Assembly: GCA_016342385.1 (NCBI GenBank)
Contig: JAEINM010000304.1
Coordinates: forward strand, 1 to 5,344
DNA length: 5,344 nt
Direction: 5' to 3'
Origin: Spirochaetaceae bacterium
GTDB taxonomy: Bacteria > Spirochaetota > Spirochaetia > DSM-2461
Shown: piece after piece, positions 1 to 4,136 of the stretch
Position numbering within the stretch: position 1 is the first letter of the stretch
Layout of the letters: the number at the start of each line of letters is the position of its first letter
Program-made: the position numbers and the translations under genes
The notes under the pieces: model-generated
What the model was told of the DNA's origin: nothing
Seen by the model: only the letters and a program-made list of their open reading frames with translations
Database searches by the model: none

Positions 1-1
1 T

Positions 2-391
2 ATCAACGTATTCACAAATTTAATCCAGAGTAATTTCCCTTTGGATAAAAGAATTAAAGACAGTAATAAAATCTATCTTTTACGGCTTCAGCTGTTTTCT
101 ACATATCTCTCTTTAAGCTGTCCGGAAAATTATGGACTCTTAGAAAAAGTGGAAAAAGAACTGTATCAGATACAGGATAGTAAATTGCATGGGGGAATTT
201 ACGGAATAGTTAAATTCCTTTTGTACAATATCTGTTCATTTCACTATTGTTCCTCACGCTTCACTTACAACGCTATTATAAAGAACTATAATGAGATTCA
301 GGCAGAACTAATTGAAAATAATCTAGCCGGTATTTATCAATTCCTTAAATGGCTTATTGACGACATGGAAAAGGGTAGTGCTTTACTGTGA
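2..391 (+). CDS. C-terminal part of an unrecognised protein, 5' end outside the window
   Basis: The frame is open from base 2 to the TGA at 389-391, giving 129 visible residues. The first possible start inside the window is a TTG at 41 with no purine-rich ribosome-binding site before it, and coding-like residues continue upstream of it. The visible part is therefore best read as the tail of a larger gene. The translation is rich in Leu, Ile, Tyr, Lys and Glu, looks mostly helical, and contains several Cys in the middle (around SCPEN, NICSFHYCSS). No signal peptide or catalytic motif is visible. The tail of a helical-repeat or signalling protein would fit, but nothing proves it. I do not recognise the family. 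The stop codon lies only 4 bases before an insertion-sequence-end-like sequence at 396-407, so the present C-terminus could itself result from a rearrangement. Confidence 0.55.
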   Translation: MNVFTNLIQSNFPLDKRIKDSNKIYLLRLQLFSTYLSLSCPENYGLLEKVEKELYQIQDSKLHGGIYGIVKFLLYNICSFHYCSSRFTYNAIIKNYNEIQAELIENNLAGIYQFLKWLIDDMEKGSALL

Positions 392-510
392 TGTCTGCCC
401 GTAATAATGACTTAATGAATATTGACATTTTCGGCTATTTATTTCAATTTTCTAACAACTCTCAATAATGAGGATTCGCTTTGTCTTTTTTATGACATAT
501 ACTATATCAT

Positions 511-1458
511 ATGAATAAAATTAAAATAGGTGTAAGCAGTTGTCTTTTAGGTTATGAAGTCCGCTATAACGGACAGCATCAATTAGATCACTTTATTAAG
601 GACACCTTAAGTCAATGGTGTAATTTTGTTCCTGTATGCCCGGAAGTCGAATGCGGATTACCCATACCCAGAGAAAGCATGCGTTTAGTGGGAAGTCTGG
701 AAAGCTCAAGATTAATGACATCCCGTACAGGCATAGATCACACCGAGAGAATGCAAAAATGGATTAAGGAAAAGCTGGATTTTCTTGAGAAAGAAGAGCT
801 GGTTGCTTTTATATTTAAAACAAAGAGTCCTTCCAGCGGAATGAGAAAAGTTAAAATCTATAATGATGCCGGCCATACTATAAGTTATGCGGGGACGGGT
901 ATGTTTGCAAGAGCCTTTATGGAGAGATTCCCCGATATTCCAGTTGAAGATGAAGGGCGACTCTGCGATCCCGGGTTAAGGGAGAAGTTTATTGAGACTA
1001 TTTTTGTCCTTCAACGGTGGCGCGATGCTGTGAAAACCGGACAAGTTAAAGATCTGATTCTATTTCACAGCAGGCACAAATATACTTTGATGGCTCACAG
1101 CAATGAAAAATTAAAACTCCTGGGTAAATTGATTGCCAAATGCGGAACTTTGGATTTTGATGAATTGATCCAGGAATACAGAACTATACTATTACAATTG
1201 CTCAATTTGAAAAAAACGAGAAAGAAAAACTATAATGTTCTTCTTCATATGTTAGGTTATTTCAAATTGAATATTAGCAGTGATGAAAAAGCGGAATTAT
1301 TGCTGGAAGCTGAAAACTACTATAATGAAATTACTCCTTTGATCGTTCCTTTGACATTAATAAAGCATTACACCAGGAAGTATGATGAGAAATATTTAAA
1401 AGATCAGTATTATTTGAATCCTCATCCTGTGGAACTAAAACTTTTGAATCACGTTTAA
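511..1458 (+). CDS. DUF523-DUF1722 two-domain protein (TudS-like / YbgA-like)
   Basis: This is a complete 315-aa protein. The N-terminal DUF523 domain (about residues 4-170) shows the signature VSSCLLG (Cys11), VRYNG, CPEVECGLPIPRE (Cys43, Cys48), RTGIDHTERM, SPSSGM (106-111), and the block GMFARAFMERFP to LREKFIETIFVLQRWR. The C-terminal DUF1722 (YbgA-like) domain starts near residue 181 with LILFHSRHKYTLMAHS. Known: a stand-alone DUF523 enzyme, TudS, is an iron-sulfur thiouracil desulfidase, and DUF1722 is often encoded near photolyase genes. Inference: a cytoplasmic Fe-S protein acting on a thiolated base or similar compound; its substrate is unknown. Many DUF523 proteins have Cys in an SPSCG motif. 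Here that position is Ser109, while Cys48 sits in CPEVECG. From memory this pairing is typical of the two-domain subfamily rather than a defect. ATG 511 is chosen because the domain begins almost at once. There is no clear Shine-Dalgarno sequence. No photolyase gene is adjacent. The frame is intact, unlike its downstream neighbours. Confidence 0.92.
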   Translation: MNKIKIGVSSCLLGYEVRYNGQHQLDHFIKDTLSQWCNFVPVCPEVECGLPIPRESMRLVGSLESSRLMTSRTGIDHTERMQKWIKEKLDFLEKEELVAFIFKTKSPSSGMRKVKIYNDAGHTISYAGTGMFARAFMERFPDIPVEDEGRLCDPGLREKFIETIFVLQRWRDAVKTGQVKDLILFHSRHKYTLMAHSNEKLKLLGKLIAKCGTLDFDELIQEYRTILLQLLNLKKTRKKNYNVLLHMLGYFKLNISSDEKAELLLEAENYYNEITPLIVPLTLIKHYTRKYDEKYLKDQYYLNPHPVELKLLNHV

Positions 1459-1462
1459 TCCC

Positions 1463-1484
1463 GGGAAGAGAATTCCCCCTTTTT
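1463..1484 (+). terminator. Candidate intrinsic terminator of the DUF523-DUF1722 gene
   Basis: Four bases after the TAA at 1456-1458 there is a 5-bp hairpin, GGGAA (1463-1467) and TTCCC (1473-1477), with a GAGAA loop. It is followed by CC and TTTTT (1480-1484). The stem is short, but its position straight after the stop and the T-run make termination plausible. Confidence 0.5.
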
Positions 1485-1487
1485 CCT

Positions 1488-1800
1488 ATGAATCTGGTTT
1501 TCGATCGGAATTTTATTATTGATTTTGGGAATGTTCACATTCATTATCTTTCTTTGATTGGAGGTGCTTTTTATTATCCTTCAAGGATAGGAAAGGAAAT
1601 TGATATGAAACCACATCTGTTACTCGATGTTTTTAATATAGATCAGACATAAGCTGGCTTCCTCTCTGAGTACGTTCAAAACGGGAGATTATGGTAACTG
1701 GGGAAGACTTAATGTGAAAAAACTGAAAAGTCGGGCTATTGTTGCTTATAGTGAAAACTTTCAAGCACAAGTTGATATTATGGAAATAGGGTTTTTTTAA
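1488..1800 (+). pseudogene. Frame-broken remnant of an unrecognised protein, possibly barrel-like
   Basis: No intact gene spans this stretch, but two open pieces in different frames join near 1640-1652. The first runs from 1488 to the TAA at 1650-1652 (54 codons). It contains IDFGNVHIHYLSLIGGAFYY and an LLLDVFN segment. The second is open from 1642 to the TAA at 1798-1800 and includes TGDYGNWGRLNVKKLKSRA and AQVDIMEIGFF. Alternating polar and hydrophobic residues and the Phe-Phe end resemble the last strands of an outer-membrane barrel, which is inference from composition only. The ATG at 1488 has no ribosome-binding site and is probably not a real start. A frameshifted remnant is favoured because each half looks coding while neither has proper gene ends. 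Chance open frames cannot be excluded. Confidence 0.3.
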
Positions 1801-1835
1801 GTTATGGGGAAGTGTGCTTCAGCATCAAAGGCTTG

Positions 1836-2137
1836 TCATAAGTCCAGTAATCTTTGACCGCTCTTTTCCATCAGTATAGAACTGTTTCAGGTGTTCCTAA
1901 TGGAAAAAATTTCTTTGTTTTTGGATTGCTGATGAACATTGACCTGATAAATCATTTCTCCTGTATGGAGAAGGGGAGCTTGATATACTTATCACTAAAA
2001 TATCTTTTGTACCTTTGATTCTCTTGCCAGATTAGAGCATTTTAGAGATATTTGATTTCCTATTGATGACGTAGAATAGACAGAACTCGAGCAGATGAAG
2101 TAAAGATTTTAGTAGAAGCATAATGTTAAGATCGACA
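1836..2137 (-). pseudogene. Decayed 5' fragment of the same insertion-sequence transposase as at 4137-5264
   Basis: This segment aligns base for base with 4887-5280, apart from one large gap. On the minus strand it starts at ATG 2119-2121, 10 bases from the shared ATCGACA motif exactly as in the other copy. It reads through MLLLKSLLHLLEF, the WQENQRYKRYF block, LPFSIQEK, FIRSMFISNPK and PETVLY to DYWTY, matching residues 1-95 of the reconstructed transposase. It is dead: a one-base deletion lies just before ALIW, a TGA replaces Trp in EKWFI, and another TGA follows VLY. The homology stops at about 1836, so the catalytic part is gone. Divergence from the second copy shows an old insertion. It lacks the 91-bp hairpin element carried by the other copy. 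A weak trace of the terminal repeat (CACGGG at 2192-2197) lies at nearly the offset predicted from the right end of the other copy. Confidence 0.85.
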
Positions 2138-2196
2138 TGTTATTTGAAGCTTCAACTATGTTAATGATTTGAGATATATATAAAAATAGATCACGG

Positions 2197-2216
2197 GAAA
2201 AAATGCTCAACGAAGC
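2197..2216 (-). terminator. Weak candidate terminator of the small lipoprotein gene
   Basis: On the minus strand, 7 bases past the lipoprotein stop, a 4-bp stem (GCTT with GAGC, one G-T pair, loop CGTT; 2205-2216) is followed by A and six T residues (2198-2203). The stem is short, so the call rests mainly on the position and the T-run. Confidence 0.35.
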
Positions 2217-2223
2217 TGATATA

Positions 2224-2355
2224 TTATTTATTTTGTCCTGGTGCGGCATTTCGTGCGTTTTGACTATTCCCTCTAGAATTACTCTTGAGAGTAAGACAGC
2301 TACTAAAAGAAAATAATACTGAGAGAACTAGTAATGCAATGATTATCTTTTTCAT
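2224..2355 (-). CDS. Small lipoprotein, 43 aa
   Basis: A complete short gene on the minus strand, from ATG at 2353-2355 to TAA at 2224-2226. A good Shine-Dalgarno AGGAG lies at 2362-2366, 6 bases before the ATG. The protein opens with MKK, then a hydrophobic stretch IIIALLVLSVLF (4-15), then FSFSSC with Cys20 as the lipid-modified residue. This is a type II signal peptide with Phe at -3, Ser at -2 and Ser at -1. Phe at -3 departs from the classical lipobox and is better tolerated in spirochaetes. The mature part is only 24 residues, rich in Asn, Ser, Ala and Gln, with no Asp or Glu, and is probably a flexible tail. Inference: a membrane-anchored lipopeptide facing the periplasm or cell surface, of unknown role. 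It lies 117 bp downstream of the 61-aa gene on the same strand and could be co-transcribed with it or use its own promoter near the palindrome at 2381-2392. Confidence 0.75.
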   Translation of the reverse strand: MKKIIIALLVLSVLFSFSSCLTLKSNSRGNSQNARNAAPGQNK

Positions 2356-2380
2356 TAAATACTCCTGAATCATTAGAATA

Positions 2381-2392
2381 ATCTAATTAGAT
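2381..2392. promoter_or_regulatory. 12-bp perfect palindrome upstream of the lipoprotein gene
   Basis: ATCTAATTAGAT is a perfect palindrome 26 bases before the lipoprotein ATG, followed outward by AT-rich DNA with a second small palindrome (CAATATTG, 2401-2408 region). Its position between gene and likely promoter fits an operator. AT-rich palindromes also arise by chance, so this remains a candidate. Confidence 0.3.
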
Positions 2393-2472
2393 ACAATATA
2401 CAATATTGATAGGTTCCTTTCATTAACAATGAGCTGTGAAAGCTTGTATATTCATTTTGAGGAAAAAACCTC

Positions 2473-2658
2473 TTATGTTTCTTTTTTTTCAACAACAAGA
2501 ATATAATCTATTTTTGCGGTTGCACCCATAAGCTGAAATGTTGGACGAACATTCGGTAATATTGAGACAACTTCTCCTTCTAGGTCATTAAGAAACTGTT
2601 CCAGCTTCTCCTGCATATTATTAGCCCTAACATCTATGCGATGCACTTTATATTTCAT
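2473..2658 (-). CDS. Conserved hypothetical small protein, 61 aa
   Basis: The minus-strand gene is read from ATG 2656-2658, not from the upstream ATG at 2668-2670. That upstream ATG sits inside ATGGAGG, whose GGAGG (2664-2668) is an excellent Shine-Dalgarno sequence 5 bases before the second ATG. The product begins MKYKVHRIDVRA, continues with a helix around MQEKLEQFLNDLEGEVVSI, has a conserved-looking PNVRP turn, and ends IDYILVVEKKET. The strand-helix-strand pattern with EQFLNDLEGEVVSI and a closing ILVVEK strand resembles short stand-alone proteins distantly like DUF4177, found in many bacteria; that comparison is from memory. It has no signal peptide and should be cytoplasmic. The function is unknown. 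It lies upstream of, and on the same strand as, the small lipoprotein gene. Confidence 0.75.
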   Translation of the reverse strand: MKYKVHRIDVRANNMQEKLEQFLNDLEGEVVSILPNVRPTFQLMGATAKIDYILVVEKKET

Positions 2659-2693
2659 AATCGCCTCCATTTTAGCTTTTAGAGTCTTATATA

Positions 2694-2724
2694 AATATAA
2701 TAAAATAATACACTTTTACTTCAA
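2694..2724 (-). promoter_or_regulatory. Possible promoter of the 61-aa gene
   Basis: On the minus strand, TTGAAG (2719-2724) and TATATT (2694-2699) resemble sigma-70 -35 and -10 boxes but are 19 bases apart, longer than ideal. The surrounding DNA is very AT-rich, so several alternative -10 boxes overlap. Confidence 0.3.
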
Positions 2725-2826
2725 AAGGATTGAAAAAGCTGAAAACAGAATCAAATTAATTCAATGTCATGATCCCGTGGTGTATTTTAATACATCCGTT
2801 CAGTTCTGGACCTGATTTTCTTAATG

Positions 2827-2840
2827 TAGAAAGCTTTCTA
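2827..2840. promoter_or_regulatory. 14-bp perfect palindrome upstream of the Cys/His mini-gene
   Basis: TAGAAAGCTTTCTA is a perfect palindrome ending 29 bases before the ATG at 2870. Its right edge overlaps TATATT (2839-2844), a possible -10 box, though no convincing -35 precedes it. This geometry fits a repressor site, but a protein-binding role is inferred only from symmetry and position. Confidence 0.35.
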
Positions 2841-2869
2841 TATTCCCTGCTTTTCTTTAGGATACACGA

Positions 2870-3016
2870 ATGTTCAACTTCGTCATTAATCTGCTTAAAG
2901 CTATTTTTTCTGGAGCGGAGCAATCCGCTTCTGATAAAGCCGTAATCTGTTTACATTATAAAAAAGATGCTTGCTTGACATGTACTCATAAGCACCAAAA
3001 AGAACTGATTGGGTAA
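2870..3016 (+). CDS. Candidate Cys/His-rich mini-protein, 48 aa
   Basis: A short open frame from ATG 2870 to TAA 3014-3016, with AGGA (2859-2862) 7 bases before the start. The N-terminal half begins MFNFVINLLKAIF and could be an amphipathic helix or a short membrane-associated segment. The C-terminal half carries Cys27, His29, Cys35, Cys38, His40 and His42, including the pattern CLTCTHKH. This clustering would suit a zinc or iron site or a redox pair. No family is recognised. Evidence for expression is the ribosome-binding site and the upstream palindrome at 2827-2840. Against it are its small size and a longer open stretch on the opposite strand that lacks a good start. The real C-terminal tail of a decayed gene is another possibility. 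Confidence 0.45.
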   Translation: MFNFVINLLKAIFSGAEQSASDKAVICLHYKKDACLTCTHKHQKELIG

Positions 3017-3018
3017 TC

Positions 3019-3075
3019 TAGACAAGAAGTAAAATGAATGACGAAGAGTTTCTATATTAAAAATGTTCTTGTCTA
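3019..3075. repeat. 10-bp perfect inverted repeat in the spacer before the exported-protein gene
   Basis: TAGACAAGAA (3019-3028) and TTCTTGTCTA (3066-3075) are exact reverse complements 37 bases apart, starting 2 bases after the stop of the mini-gene. No T-run follows, so it is not a typical intrinsic terminator. A second, shorter repeat, GATCAT/ATGATC (3079-3084 and 3097-3102), follows directly. Confidence 0.5.
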
Positions 3076-3104
3076 TAAGATCATGATATAATTTCTATGA
3101 TCAT

Positions 3105-3164
3105 TAGCCATAGCATTTCCCCATGAATTTTGTCAAATTCCCGGGTTGATTATTTCTATGGCTA
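3105..3164. repeat. 9-bp perfect inverted repeat, right arm inside the promoter spacer
   Basis: TAGCCATAG (3105-3113) and CTATGGCTA (3156-3164) are exact reverse complements separated by 42 bases. The right arm lies between the proposed -35 and -10 boxes of the next gene and is followed by TTTTT. It could be a pair of operator half-sites or a long-loop hairpin; the sequence alone does not decide. Confidence 0.45.
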
Positions 3165-3174
3165 TTTTTATAAA
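3146..3174 (+). promoter_or_regulatory. Sigma-70-like promoter of the exported barrel-like protein
   Basis: TTGATT (3146-3151) and TATAAA (3169-3174) are separated by exactly 17 bases, matching 4 of 6 and 5 of 6 consensus positions. Transcription would start near 3181, leaving a leader of about 20-30 bases. This is the best promoter match seen in the window. Confidence 0.5.
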
Positions 3175-3199
3175 GGATAAAAGTTCAACTATTTAAAAT

Positions 3200-3796
3200 G
3201 TGATAAATAAAATGAAATTAAAGTGTATTCTTAGTTTAATATTCTCGATACTTCTGTTTTCGCCTTTATTCTCAGAAGATGAAAAACCAATAATGGAAGC
3301 TACAATAGGCCTAGGCTATGGGTTCTATGTTGGCTCTTTTTTAGACCATTTAAACAAAGATGGTGCCTATACCTCCACACCGACTTTAGATAGCTATTTT
3401 GCATCATATATTACTCCATTTTTAGGTTTCCAATTCCAGATAGGATGTGGTTCGGTAATTCATCCTCTATCTGAGCCAATGGAAGGTGTTATTTTATATA
3501 TGGGCTTAGGGCCTTTTATTAATCTGAATTTAAAGAAGGTCTATATTAAAACTTGGGTTGATGCTGGATTCCAATTCCCGACAATGAGCCTACAATGGTA
3601 TGGGTCTGGTTTTCTCGAGATTGGATCAGGGTTTGGATTAAATCTGAATAAGTCTAACAGCTTGGTTTTGAGCCTTAAATATAGGACACAGTTTCTTCGA
3701 TCTATTATAATTTCTAAAATGTATGACTCAATTGATGAGAATGATAATCTATCTAGTATCACATTGTCTTTTGGATGGAGCACTCGTTTGTACTAA
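3200..3796 (+). CDS. Exported protein, probable outer-membrane beta-barrel
   Basis: The frame is 198 aa from GTG 3200, or 194 aa from ATG 3212. The ATG gives a compact Sec signal peptide: basic MKLK, hydrophobic CILSLIFSILLF, then SPLFS, with cleavage probably just before EDEKP. Neither start has a close ribosome-binding site (AAAGGA at 3172-3177 is too far), so the start is unsettled. The Cys at residue 5 from the ATG is too early to be a lipobox. The mature part has Gly- and aromatic-rich segments that alternate polar and hydrophobic residues: ATIGLGYGFYVGSF, FLGFQFQIGCG, ILYMGLGPFINLNL, FLEIGSGFGLNLN, LVLSLKYRTQF. It ends ITLSFGWSTRLY with a terminal aromatic residue, like the C-terminal signal of outer-membrane barrels. 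By length this would be a small barrel of roughly eight strands. The pore, enzyme or adhesin role is unknown. No terminator is obvious downstream. Confidence 0.75.
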   Translation: MINKMKLKCILSLIFSILLFSPLFSEDEKPIMEATIGLGYGFYVGSFLDHLNKDGAYTSTPTLDSYFASYITPFLGFQFQIGCGSVIHPLSEPMEGVILYMGLGPFINLNLKKVYIKTWVDAGFQFPTMSLQWYGSGFLEIGSGFGLNLNKSNSLVLSLKYRTQFLRSIIISKMYDSIDENDNLSSITLSFGWSTRLY

Positions 3797-3886
3797 AGAT
3801 TTGATGGTTAAATTAGGTAAGCGCATCATAGAAACCCTCTCAGATTTTTATGCTTTTCCTGGGAAAATTTTCTCAGCAGATAGATT

Positions 3887-4136
3887 CTATGGCAGGAGTT
3901 TTTCAAAATCGTTATCACTTTCTGCGTAGGGAAGTTTTTCAAAAACATACCTCGTAGTAACAAAATAATATGCGAAAAGAAAATCAGGGCAAAAGGAGTC
4001 TTTAGTCTGGTGGATTAAATATTCAAATATAAAAGAGTTGCTACAATTTATTGATGGATTCTGGATTTTGATAGTTTTAATCAAATCTCTGGGAACACCT
4101 ATCCCAAGGTTAATGTCGAAACATTTCCATATTAAC
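3887..4136 (-). pseudogene. Open stretch of unknown status downstream of the transposase
   Basis: On the minus strand a frame stays open for about 83 codons from the transposase stop to a TAG at 3887-3889. Its only ATG lies inside the transposase in the wrong frame, so it has no start of its own. The translation looks protein-like (VPRDLIKTIKIQNPS, FEYLIHQTKDSFCPDFLF, VFEKLPYAESDNDF). It crosses the proposed left terminal repeat at 3947-3974. It may be the 3' remnant of a host gene hit by the insertion sequence, which would put the true element boundary near 4136, or a chance open frame within the element's tail. The window does not show what lies beyond 5344, where the rest of a split gene would be expected. 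Confidence 0.25.
3947..3974 (+). repeat. Candidate left terminal inverted repeat of the insertion sequence
   Basis: Read on the plus strand, this matches the minus-strand sequence of 5319-5344. Both share GTAGTAACAA exactly (3954-3963 here) followed by an AT-rich run and GCG, with outer ends ATACC and ATGCCC. The repeats are imperfect, as expected for a decayed element. Confidence 0.5.

Noticed and set aside
422..450. TTGACA at 422-427 as the -35 box of the DUF523-DUF1722 promoter
   Set aside because: The -35 word is perfect, but no acceptable -10 lies 16-18 bases downstream, and the leader to 511 would be unusually long.
2459..2490. GAGG-A6-CCTC hairpin with a T-rich run after it, considered as a terminator
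   Set aside because: The stem is only 4 bp. The T-rich run follows on the plus strand, whereas the gene ending here is on the minus strand, where no T-run follows the hairpin.
2668..2670. ATG 2668-2670 as the start of the 61-aa gene
   Set aside because: This ATG overlaps the GGAGG ribosome-binding site that correctly positions the ATG at 2656-2658.
2760..2951. Minus-strand open stretch opposite the Cys/His mini-gene, rich in Lys, Arg and Glu
   Set aside because: It has no ATG near its beginning, only a TTG without a ribosome-binding site, and no recognisable family. The plus-strand frame has a proper start signal and is preferred, though a decayed minus-strand gene remains possible.
3541..3783. 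Minus-strand open frame of 80 codons
   Set aside because: It lies wholly within the exported-protein gene on the other strand, has no ribosome-binding site, and its composition is that of an antisense shadow.
3723..3929. Plus-strand open frame of 68 codons
   Set aside because: It overlaps the end of the exported-protein gene in another frame, has no Shine-Dalgarno sequence, and runs into non-coding DNA.
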